Source of the DNA: Rhodospirillaceae bacterium
GTDB lineage: Bacteria; Pseudomonadota; Alphaproteobacteria; UBA8366; GCA-2717185
Assembly (NCBI GenBank): GCA_002717185.1
Contig: PBDC01000080.1
Location: 1-40,197, forward strand
Reading direction: 5' to 3'
Length of the DNA: 40,197 nt
In this document: positions 33,575 through 40,197 of the stretch, piece by piece
Numbering within the stretch: position 1 is the first letter of the stretch
How the letters are laid out: each line of letters opens with the position of its first letter
Made by a program: the position numbers and the translations under genes
The notes under the pieces: generated by a model
Databases searched by the model: none
The model's input: the letters and a program-made list of their open reading frames with translations, nothing else
What the model was told of the DNA's origin: nothing

Positions 33575-34526
33575 GGATATGTAAGATGCCAATGGGGCGG
33601 CTGTCTTCCAGTACGAATAAGCTAGTTATTGCACGATCGTTCATCAGAGCTAGGGCCTCGGCGACTAAAGCGGATTTCCGGATGGTTTGCGGGTCAACCG
33701 TCATCACTTCACCAACACTGAGGGACAACAAAGAGTCATCCATGTGGCGCCGCAAGTCGCCATCAGTGATGACGCCGATTAGCTCCCCATTGGCGTTGAC
33801 GATGCCAACACAGCCGAAATGTTTTGTTGTCATGGCCAAAACTGCATCGCTCATGCGAACTGAATCGCGCACAAGAGGCACCTCGTCGCTTCGGTGCATT
33901 AGTTCGCCGACCCGCTGTAGTTTGAATCCCAACTGTCCACCTGGATGGAAAACCTGGAATTCCGATGGGGAGAAGCCACGACGCTCCAGTAGAGCGACCG
34001 CAAGCGCGTCGCCGAGTGCGAGCTGCATCGTAGTAGAGGTGGTCGGGGCCAGACCCATTGGGCAGCCTTCCGGAACAGCGGGCAGGATAAGTGCTACATC
34101 TGCCAATTCCGAGATCATGCTATTTGCTCGCGCGGTGATTGCGATTAAGGGGATAGAGAACCGTCGCGAATATTCTACCAGATCGTTCAATTCCTGTGTG
34201 TTACCCGAATTCGACAAGGCGAGAACGGCATCGTCGTGCGCGATCATGCCCAAATCGCCGTGACTGGCCTCTCCCGGATGCACGAAATATGCTGGTGTCC
34301 CTGTTGAGGCCAAAGTTGCGGCAATTTTGCGCGCTATATGACCGCTTTTACCCATTCCGGTCACGATCACTCGACCTTTAACGGCGGAAAGTCTGTCCAC
34401 GGCACCAATGAATTGGGTATCCAGTGAATCGGCGAGCGCACGAATACCTTCCGCTTCAAGCGATAGCACGCGAGAGGCGGATATAAGGTCGGTTTTTGCT
34501 TCCGAGGTTGGTTTCTTTTTATGCAA
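33546..34526 (-). CDS. kdsD: arabinose-5-phosphate isomerase (SIS + two CBS domains)
   Basis: This 326-residue protein has an N-terminal SIS domain (VIVTGMGKSGHIARKIAATL, YFVHPGEASHGDLGMI). Two CBS repeats follow (from LMHRSDEVPLV and from VMTVDPQTIRKSALV). It converts ribulose 5-phosphate to arabinose 5-phosphate, the first step to the Kdo of LPS inner core. Position before lptCAB is standard. Together these make it likely that the organism still makes LPS, which makes the lptB lesion striking. Confidence 0.94.
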   Translation of the reverse strand: MHKKKPTSEAKTDLISASRVLSLEAEGIRALADSLDTQFIGAVDRLSAVKGRVIVTGMGKSGHIARKIAATLASTGTPAYFVHPGEASHGDLGMIAHDDAVLALSNSGNTQELNDLVEYSRRFSIPLIAITARANSMISELADVALILPAVPEGCPMGLAPTTSTTMQLALGDALAVALLERRGFSPSEFQVFHPGGQLGFKLQRVGELMHRSDEVPLVRDSVRMSDAVLAMTTKHFGCVGIVNANGELIGVITDGDLRRHMDDSLLSLSVGEVMTVDPQTIRKSALVAEALALMNDRAITSLFVLEDSRPIGILHIHDCLRAGIR

Positions 34527-34659
34527 GGAACTCAGCTTGCTGATCCTTTTCGTATCATCGGTCAGTCGAGTTTGTAATGTCTCTTGCCGTGATCATTAGT
34601 AGGAATCATAGTCGTGAGTGGTGAATAAATAAAGTATCCTGTAGACTTTAGCGGTGCGT

Positions 34660-35274
34660 TCAGCTGTGTGAGAAAATATCCTCGTCCGACCAACCGCCAA
34701 GATCCAGCGCCGCCCGGGTTGGCAAAAATCCGAATGCGGATTCCGCTAGATGGGTGCGACCTTCCCTTTGCAGCATCGCGTCGAGCCGTTCTTTCAAGGC
34801 ATGCAGGTGCAGAACGTCGCTTGCGGCGTAAGTTATCTGCGCCTCGGACAAGGTCGCACTGCCCCAGTCGGAGGATTGCTGTTGCTTCGATATGTCGACA
34901 TCGAGCAGTTCTCGGCACAAATCCTTTAGGCCGTGCCGGTCTGTATAGGTTCGGACCAGTCGGGACGCGATCTTGGTACAGTATATCGGCGCACAGGCGA
35001 CACCTAGACCATGGTGTAGAACAGCCACGTCGAACCGCGCAAAATGAAATAGTTTCAAGACGTTGGGGTCGCCCAAAAGACGAATTAGGTTTGGGGCAGT
35101 CCGATTTTTGGCGGGAATTTGCACCAGATGGCAATCGCCATCACCAGCCGACAACTGAACGAGGCAGAGCCGGTCCCGATGTGGGTCGAGCCCCATGGTC
35201 TCGGTATCGATGGCGACGCTGTGGCCAAAGTCAAGGCCGTCTGGGAGGTCACCTTTGTGCAGTTCGATCGACAA
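34660..35274 (-). CDS. RNase D-like DEDDy 3'-5' exonuclease
   Basis: This 204-residue protein has the three Exo motifs of the DEDDy class: VAIDTETMGL (Exo I), FHFARFDVAVL (Exo II) and YAASDVLHL (Exo III, Tyr and Asp). It lacks the HRDC domains of E. coli Rnd, as is common for the short alphaproteobacterial version. I start at TTG 35274, behind GAAAGG, because the reading frame upstream runs through a tRNA. It probably trims tRNA or other RNA 3' ends. The tRNA-Leu lies 33 bp upstream on the same strand, so the two may be co-transcribed. Confidence 0.88.
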   Translation of the reverse strand: MSIELHKGDLPDGLDFGHSVAIDTETMGLDPHRDRLCLVQLSAGDGDCHLVQIPAKNRTAPNLIRLLGDPNVLKLFHFARFDVAVLHHGLGVACAPIYCTKIASRLVRTYTDRHGLKDLCRELLDVDISKQQQSSDWGSATLSEAQITYAASDVLHLHALKERLDAMLQREGRTHLAESAFGFLPTRAALDLGGWSDEDIFSHS

Positions 35275-35307
35275 TAAACGCCTTTCACCCTCTGTAAGGG
35301 GCGTAAT

Positions 35308-35394
35308 TGGTGCCCAGGAGAAGACTCGAACTTCCACGGCCTTGCGGCCACAGGTACCTGAAACCTGCGCGTCTACCAATTCCGCCACCTGGGC
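35308..35394 (-). tRNA. tRNA-Leu (anticodon CAG), CCA encoded
   Basis: The minus strand reads GCCCAGG at 35394 and ends CCTGGGC-A-CCA at 35308, giving a 7-bp acceptor stem and an encoded CCA. The anticodon arm is CAGGT-TTCAGGT-ACCTG with anticodon CAG (reads CUG Leu). A long variable arm (GTGGCCGCAAGGCC region) and the T arm (GTTCGAGTC) are visible, as expected for a class II tRNA. Length is 87 nt with CCA. Confidence 0.95.
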
Positions 35395-35415
35395 GCCAGT
35401 CCAGATTAATGCCGC

Positions 35416-35444
35416 GTGATAGGCTTAGGCGCTAACGTTGTCAA
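35416..35444 (-). promoter_or_regulatory. sigma70-type promoter of tRNA-Leu
   Basis: On the minus strand, TTGACA (35444-35439) and TATCAC (35421-35416) are separated by 17 bp. The mature tRNA 5' end lies 22 nt beyond the -10 box, leaving a short leader for RNase P to remove. Confidence 0.65.
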
Positions 35445-35586
35445 CCAGTTCGCTAGGGGTTCGCGTTATTGAATAGAAACTTCGTTGGTATGTTTGTGAT
35501 AATTTAGGCGATGCAGGCGATGATATGTGACGTTAAAATGCTTCGAACGACCGTGCAGGGCGGTGGCAACCTTAAGGCTAAATATT

Positions 35587-36576
35587 ATGAAACAGGTCAC
35601 GGTATTCGGTGGCTCCGGTTTTGTTGGGCGACATGTTGTCTCCCGACTGGCGGCGCGGGGGCTCGTCGTAAGGGTTGCAGTGCGCGATGTGGCAGCTGCC
35701 GGTTTGGTAAAACCAATGGGCGATGTGGGGCAGGTTACGCCGGTGCGCGCGAATATTTTGGATGAGGAGGCGGTGGCTGCGGCGGTTGAAGGTTCGCATT
35801 CGGTCATTAACCTGGTAGGGATACTGTATGGCCGCGGGAGGCAACGTTTCGACGCCATTCACCGCGAAGGTGCTGAGCGTATCGCGCGATTATCCAAGGA
35901 TGCTGGCGTCAAACACTTCGTGCAGATGTCGGCGCTTGGCGCCTCTTTAACCTCGCCGTCGCAATACGCCTCGTCGAAGGCGGCAGGTGAAGAGGCGGTT
36001 CGCAAGGCGTTTGAGGGTGCGTCGGTCGTAAGGCCAAGCGTTATTTTTGGGCCCGATGACGACTTTTTTAATCAGTTCGCTGCGATTGCCCGACTGTCGC
36101 CCTTCCTGCCAGTGTTCGGCTGTCCGTTCCCAACCTTCAGCAATGGGTCGATCGATCTCTACGGTAGTGGTGGCACTAAGTTCCAACCGGTTTATGTAGG
36201 CGATGTGGCGGACGCGATTGTTGCTTGCCTTTACTGCGACAACGCCGCCGGTCAGACCTACGAGCTTGTTGGTCCAACGGTTTACAGCTTTAAACAGTTG
36301 ATGCAACTAGTGCTAAACGTGACAGATCGAAAATGCCTGTTGCTGCCGGTTCCGTTCTGGGCAGCTTCGATGAAGGCGCTGTTCCTGGAATTATTGCCCA
36401 AACCGCTGCTGACGCGTGATCAGGTTAAATTACTGAAATCAGATAATGTTTTTTCAGGCTCTGCGCCGGTATTGGAAACTCTCGGGATTACCCCGACGGC
36501 GGCCGAGCTTATCGTGCCGACCTATCTCGACCGTTTCCGCCGCGGTGGCCGGTTCCATGAGGCGCAGACCAACTAG
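35587..36576 (+). CDS. NDUFA9-like NAD(P)-binding protein (atypical SDR)
   Basis: This 329-residue protein has an N-terminal VTVFGGSGFVGRHVVSRL for NAD(P), then INLVGILYGRGRQRFDAIH, FVQMSALGAS, YASSKAAGEEAV and VRPSVIFGPDDDFFNQFA. This matches the atypical SDR group related to the NDUFA9 subunit of complex I. In alphaproteobacteria it is common near uppP, as here. It may be a complex I accessory or assembly protein, or a quinone-related oxidoreductase. I start at 35587, at the Rossmann motif; an upstream GTG-type reading adds 20 residues without support. The stop abuts the start of the amidohydrolase gene. Confidence 0.85.
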   Translation: MKQVTVFGGSGFVGRHVVSRLAARGLVVRVAVRDVAAAGLVKPMGDVGQVTPVRANILDEEAVAAAVEGSHSVINLVGILYGRGRQRFDAIHREGAERIARLSKDAGVKHFVQMSALGASLTSPSQYASSKAAGEEAVRKAFEGASVVRPSVIFGPDDDFFNQFAAIARLSPFLPVFGCPFPTFSNGSIDLYGSGGTKFQPVYVGDVADAIVACLYCDNAAGQTYELVGPTVYSFKQLMQLVLNVTDRKCLLLPVPFWAASMKALFLELLPKPLLTRDQVKLLKSDNVFSGSAPVLETLGITPTAAELIVPTYLDRFRRGGRFHEAQTN

Positions 36577-38022
36577 ATGTCAGTAACGGTCGTCCGCAAC
36601 GCGGCCTGGATAGTCGCATGGGATAGTTCGGGTGGGCAGCACGTCTATTTGCGCGACGCCGATATAGCGTTTGAAGGCGGGACGATCTGCCATGTTGGCG
36701 GTCGCTACGCAGGTGATGCGGGGGCGGAAATAGATGGCCGTGACCGTTTGATCATTCCTGGTTTTGTCAACATTCACACCCATCCGACAAGCGAGCCGCT
36801 ACGGAAAGGACTCACCGACGAAACGCGTAGCCCAAACTTCTGGCACAGTTCGCTGTACGAGTTTTTGCCGGTTTTTGCCAACGACCGCGACGGTGCCATT
36901 GCCAGCATGCAGGTCGCGATGGCGGAGTTGCTGATGAGCGGAGTGACAACGGTCGCAGACCTCTCCATTCCATTCGACGGCTGGCTCGACACACTTGCTG
37001 AAAGCGGTATCCGGGCGGTGGCCGCGCCTATGTTCAGGGATGCGCGGTGGTTCGTCACAGACGGAAAGCGAATCGACTACGAGTGGGACGAAGTGGCCGG
37101 GCGTGAAGCCTTTGCGGAGGCACAGCGGTTCATCGAGTTGGCGCGGCAGCATCCCTCTGGGCGGTTAAGCGGGATGGTTAGCCCGGCCCAGATCGATACC
37201 TGCACCCCAAATTTGATCCGGGACGCCTCTGACTACGCGCAGGAAAGGCAGCTGCCCTTCCAGATTCACGCAGCACAGAGCGTCAATGAATTTCACGAGA
37301 TGATACGCCGCCATGGTGTAACACCAATCCAATGGCTGAAGGATATCGGTGGACTCGGCCCGCATACTATCATTGGGCACGCCATTTTCCTCGATCATCA
37401 TCCCTGGTTGCACTGGACCACGAGAAATGATCTCGACATTCTGTGCGATACGGAAACGACTGTCGCCCATTGTCCAACTGTGTTCATGCGGCGTGGTATT
37501 AGCCTGCACAGTTTTGGTGATTACCGTCGCGCCGGGGTCAATTTGGGAATTGGAACTGACACTTATCCGCATAATTTCCTTGAGGAAATGCGCAGTGTCG
37601 GCAGCATCGCACGTGTTACTATGGAGACAGTCGACGATCTGGAAACGCGGGATGTCTTCGACGCGGCCACACTGGGCGGGGCAAAGGCACTGGGTCGGGA
37701 CGATATCGGCAGGCTGGCTCCTGGCTGCAAGGCTGATTTCGTTTTGATCGATGTGAAAGACCCGTCGATGATGCCGTTACGGGAACCGTTGCGAAGCTTG
37801 ATATTCGTAGCGGCCGAACGCGCAGTGCGGGATGTTTATGTCGATGGCAAACAGGTTGTCGCCGATGGAAAAGTGCTGAACATCGATCTCCAGGCGGCTT
37901 CTGAGGCGCTTGAGGCCGCACAACAAAGATCAATTGTCCAAGTGTCTGGCCGCGATTGGGCGGGGCGGAGCTCCGAGGAGCTGGCGCCTATGGTCCTGCC
38001 AACTGTTGACTGCTTAAATTAG
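36577..38022 (+). CDS. amidohydrolase family protein (chlorohydrolase/deaminase type)
   Basis: This 481-residue metal-dependent hydrolase has FVNIHTHPTSEP (HxH), PFQIHAAQSVNEFHE, a third histidine in IIGHAIFLDHHPW and GIGTDTYPHNFLEEMRS with the catalytic Asp. This arrangement fits the AtzB/TrzA and cytosine/guanine deaminase branch. The first base of ATG follows the previous TAG immediately, so the two genes are co-transcribed. It should hydrolyse an amino- or halo-heterocycle. Its 3' end overlaps uppP by four bases (convergent). This gene could also belong functionally to the N-containing compound degradation upstream, though 20 kb away. Confidence 0.88.
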   Translation: MSVTVVRNAAWIVAWDSSGGQHVYLRDADIAFEGGTICHVGGRYAGDAGAEIDGRDRLIIPGFVNIHTHPTSEPLRKGLTDETRSPNFWHSSLYEFLPVFANDRDGAIASMQVAMAELLMSGVTTVADLSIPFDGWLDTLAESGIRAVAAPMFRDARWFVTDGKRIDYEWDEVAGREAFAEAQRFIELARQHPSGRLSGMVSPAQIDTCTPNLIRDASDYAQERQLPFQIHAAQSVNEFHEMIRRHGVTPIQWLKDIGGLGPHTIIGHAIFLDHHPWLHWTTRNDLDILCDTETTVAHCPTVFMRRGISLHSFGDYRRAGVNLGIGTDTYPHNFLEEMRSVGSIARVTMETVDDLETRDVFDAATLGGAKALGRDDIGRLAPGCKADFVLIDVKDPSMMPLREPLRSLIFVAAERAVRDVYVDGKQVVADGKVLNIDLQAASEALEAAQQRSIVQVSGRDWAGRSSEELAPMVLPTVDCLN

Positions 38023-38816
38023 GCGTAGACCCAGTAGAGCAGGCCCGTGGCCAATAGGATTCGGTAGATCACAAAGGGCGTGAAGCTTGCCCGACGCAAC
38101 CATTGCATAAGCGTCCAGATTGCAAGGATGGCGGTGAGAAAGGCGAGGGCGGCGGCAATCAGTGCATCTAGTCCCAAGGCTATATCACCGGCCTTGAACA
38201 AATCGTAGCCGCTCAGCACCCCGGCGCCGATGATTGTTGGGATCGATAGCAACATCGAGAAACGCGCTGCCTCCCGCCGCTCCATACCTAAAAGTCGGGC
38301 GGCTGTAATCGTGATGCCGGAACGACTGGTGCCAGGTATCAGGGCGAGGACTTGTGCCAATCCGATGAACAGGACACCGCCCCAACTTAAATGTTCAATT
38401 GTGCGCAAGGTCATGCCGAACTTATCCGCAACCCACAACAGGATACCGAATCCGAGTGTGGCCCAAGCGATGACCTCTGCGCTGCGCAACGCTGTCCCGA
38501 TCAGGTCTTTGCCCAGATAGCCTATCAGAATGACCGGTATAGTGCCGACGATGATGTAGAGCGCTAGTTGGGCGCCGCGGCTACTGCGGCCTGTAACTAG
38601 GAGGACGAGGCCGGCCAGCATCAGCCAGATATCGCGCCAGAAATACAGCAGGACCGCAAACAGGGTGCCTACATGCACAGCGATATCGATAATCAAACCC
38701 TGATCGGTCCAGCCTAATACTTGCGAGGTGAGAATAAGGTGGCCGGACGAACTAATGGGCAGGAACTCGGTAATGCCCTGTACAATCGCTAGTATCAAGA
38801 TGTGGTATAGCGCCAC
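38019..38816 (-). CDS. uppP: undecaprenyl-diphosphatase UppP
   Basis: This 265-residue integral membrane protein has both UppP/BacA signatures, GITEFLPISSSGHLIL near the N-terminus and PGTSRSGITITAARLLG in the middle. It is mostly hydrophobic with about seven or eight segments. It recycles undecaprenyl diphosphate to the monophosphate for peptidoglycan and O-antigen synthesis, and its loss gives bacitracin sensitivity. It is convergent with the amidohydrolase gene. Confidence 0.95.
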   Translation of the reverse strand: MALYHILILAIVQGITEFLPISSSGHLILTSQVLGWTDQGLIIDIAVHVGTLFAVLLYFWRDIWLMLAGLVLLVTGRSSRGAQLALYIIVGTIPVILIGYLGKDLIGTALRSAEVIAWATLGFGILLWVADKFGMTLRTIEHLSWGGVLFIGLAQVLALIPGTSRSGITITAARLLGMERREAARFSMLLSIPTIIGAGVLSGYDLFKAGDIALGLDALIAAALAFLTAILAIWTLMQWLRRASFTPFVIYRILLATGLLYWVYA

Positions 38817-38945
38817 GCCCGCTCCACATAGATGTTAACAGGTTTATACTCAGCTTCGGGAATCTAACGGTAGCGCAGTTTAGTGCCAATTTTAAACTAT
38901 AACGAGCCGCACGGTTCGCTGAATAACTAAAAGGCCGAGGTTTTC

Positions 38946-39470
38946 GGCGATGCTAATGCCTATGTTGGCAAAGGTCTGTCGAGCGAGGAAGTTGTCATCC
39001 AGTCTCGCAAGACAAATCCGCTCTTGAGCAACTGCAAGACCATTATCGTTAATAGTGTGTGCGGCGCGACTTTGGGTACCTATCGCTACCGCACAGGTAG
39101 ATGACCGCTTCGCTGTGCGCCATTCTGCGCGGCTGTTGTTATCGAAGGCTGCAAATTGAGTTACAGCGATTGCATAAGTGGGGGTGAGTTCACCCTCGGT
39201 CCGCTCGGCGTTAATTTAGCCGCCGGTATGACTACTGATATTCCCTTCTCCTACGAACCGGGTGACGATTTGGGTCAATGGGTGAGCGCCGAAACCTAGA
39301 TTTTTCAGTGCATGGAAACGGCGTATTGGGAGTAACTAAGCTGCGGCCTGATCACCGCTCGTGCGGTGCAGACGCAGCCGGATTTTACTAGCTGGGTCCT
39401 TAACGAGTGAGGCTGAGAGTGTGATGCTTTTTTAGCAAGTCGTGCTGGCGAGAATGCTCGAGTGGCTCTA
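38946..39470 (+). pseudogene. gltB: relic of the glutamate synthase large subunit C-terminus (GXGXG domain)
   Basis: No start or usable reading frame exists, but translation shows clear GltB C-terminal homology in pieces. From 38949: DANAYVGKGLSSEEVVIQ, then NCKTIIVNSVCGATLGTYRY up to a TGA at 39102. A +1 shift gives DRFAVRHSA (39103-39129). Back in the first frame from 39132: AVVIEGCKLSYSDCISGGEF, then LGPLGVNLAAGMTTDIPFSY. After a TAG at 39297, IFQCMETAYWE and (after TAA) LITARAVQTQPDFTSWVLNE resemble the last helices. GltB has GDANDYVGKGLSGG, GERFAVRNSGA, VVVEG...YMTGGTVVVLG and NFAAGM at the same places. It is about 175 residues out of ~1500. Confidence 0.78.
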
Positions 39471-39550
39471 ACACCTGGTCGTGAGAGCGGTTGGCGCCGG
39501 GTGGAATGCGCGGCCTTTCCATTTTGGGCGTAAAGCCTAATATGTGCTCC

Positions 39551-40197
39551 ATGCCACTGTTGTATCATCTCTGGCTGTCGCCTTTCAGCCGCAAGGTCCG
39601 TATCGTATTGGGCGAGAAGGGCATCGACGTTTCATTAAAGGTCGAAAAGGTATGGGAACGGCGCGAGGAATACCTCGCGCTTAATCCCACAGGTGAAGTG
39701 CCAGTGATGATAGAGGATGATGGTATGGTGCTCGCGGATTCAACAGCCATCGTTGAATATCTTGACGAGAAACACTCAGATCCACCGTTGTTAGGCCGCT
39801 CGCCGGAGATGCGGGCGGAAACGCGCCGGCTGGTCGCCTGGTTTGATCTGAAGTTTCAGCGCGAGGTAACGGCCAATCTGGTTAATGAGAAAATCATGAA
39901 GCGGTTCCTTGGGCTGGGGGAGCCGGACTCGGCCGCGATCCGGGCAGGCAACCAGAATATTCACTTTCATCTCGACTACATCGGCTACTTGACTGAGCAG
40001 CGCCGCTGGATTGCAGGCGATGAGTTGTCGTTGGCTGACATAGCCGCTGCCGCGCACCTGTCTTGCGTCGATTATCTAGGCGACGTCCCCTGGGACGACC
40101 ATGGTGCGGCACGGGAATGGTACGCGCGGATCAAATCGCGGCCGAGTTTTAGGTCACTATTGGGCGACCACATTCCAGGTGCACCACCACCACGTCA
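39551..40197 (+). CDS. fzlA: GST-like FtsZ-binding division protein FzlA (truncated by window end)
   Basis: The frame is open from ATG 39551 (an ATG at 39542 is possible) to the end, giving 215 residues. The GST N-terminal thioredoxin-like domain reads LYHLWLSPFSRKVRIVLGEK, then LALNPTGEVPVMIEDDGMVL and ADSTAIVEYLDE. The C-terminal helical domain has IKSRPSFRSLLGDHIPGAPPP, which matches the end of the Caulobacter FzlA family just before its FtsZ-binding tail. In Caulobacter FzlA binds and curves FtsZ filaments and is essential. Position near uppP supports the assignment. The last residues lie outside the window. Confidence 0.82.
   Translation, partial: MPLLYHLWLSPFSRKVRIVLGEKGIDVSLKVEKVWERREEYLALNPTGEVPVMIEDDGMVLADSTAIVEYLDEKHSDPPLLGRSPEMRAETRRLVAWFDLKFQREVTANLVNEKIMKRFLGLGEPDSAAIRAGNQNIHFHLDYIGYLTEQRRWIAGDELSLADIAAAAHLSCVDYLGDVPWDDHGAAREWYARIKSRPSFRSLLGDHIPGAPPPR

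Noticed and set aside
35275..35388. N-terminal extension of the RNase D-like protein (MAELVDAQVSG...)
   Set aside because: This is translation through the tRNA-Leu gene. The true start is most likely TTG 35274.
1..40197. CRISPR array, insertion sequence or prophage
   Set aside because: No regularly spaced repeats, transposase, integrase or phage structural gene was seen.

Overview
This 40.2 kb window reads as chromosomal DNA of a Gram-negative alphaproteobacterium. The evidence is a kdsD-lptC-lptA-lptB-rpoN-hpf-ptsN locus in the classic proteobacterial order, an FzlA-type (FtsZ-binding) glutathione-transferase-like gene near uppP, an NDUFA9-like gene, an RNase D-like gene behind a tRNA-Leu, and an hsp20 gene with a ROSE-like leader. 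I cannot name the genus.

Region 1 (1-27.7 kb) is a dense catabolic region. On the minus strand it opens with a heterotetrameric sarcosine oxidase operon (soxB-soxD-soxA, soxA cut by the window edge), a two-subunit class I fumarase/tartrate dehydratase-type hydro-lyase, a GFA-family protein and a PaaI-type thioesterase. A nitronate monooxygenase/FabK-like gene is divergent from the thioesterase. A long plus-strand operon follows: hyuA, hyuB, PhyH dioxygenase, SDR, amidase, DAO-type oxidoreductase, ThDP enzyme. After a convergent enoyl-CoA hydratase comes a plus-strand trio (Baeyer-Villiger monooxygenase, alpha/beta hydrolase, cupin dioxygenase). This faces a minus-strand trio (TauD-type dioxygenase, quinone-oxidoreductase-like MDR, iron-type ADH/maleylacetate-reductase-like). 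An MBL hydrolase, a glyoxalase-like protein and a PcaD-like hydrolase close the region. I recognise no regulator or transporter in it. Two chemistries are suggested but unproven: opening of a cyclic amide followed by N-demethylation, and Baeyer-Villiger cleavage of a ketone followed by ester hydrolysis.

Region 2 (27.7-40.2 kb) is core genome: hsp20; the ptsN/hpf/rpoN/lpt/kdsD cluster (minus strand); tRNA-Leu(CAG) plus an RNase D-like exonuclease; an NDUFA9-like protein and an amidohydrolase; uppP; and fzlA, cut by the window end.

The most notable observations are lesions in this core part. lptB has a single in-frame amber codon exactly at the Q-loop glutamine. hpf has lost an internal segment and is frameshifted near its end, so that its tail runs in frame into ptsN. 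Between uppP and fzlA lies an unannotatable relic of the C-terminus of the glutamate synthase large subunit. Other points of interest are a SoxD subunit lacking the three zinc-binding cysteines, a ROSE-like RNA thermometer with a sigma32-like promoter upstream of hsp20, and a 15-bp tandem duplication enclosed in a perfect 17-bp inverted repeat.
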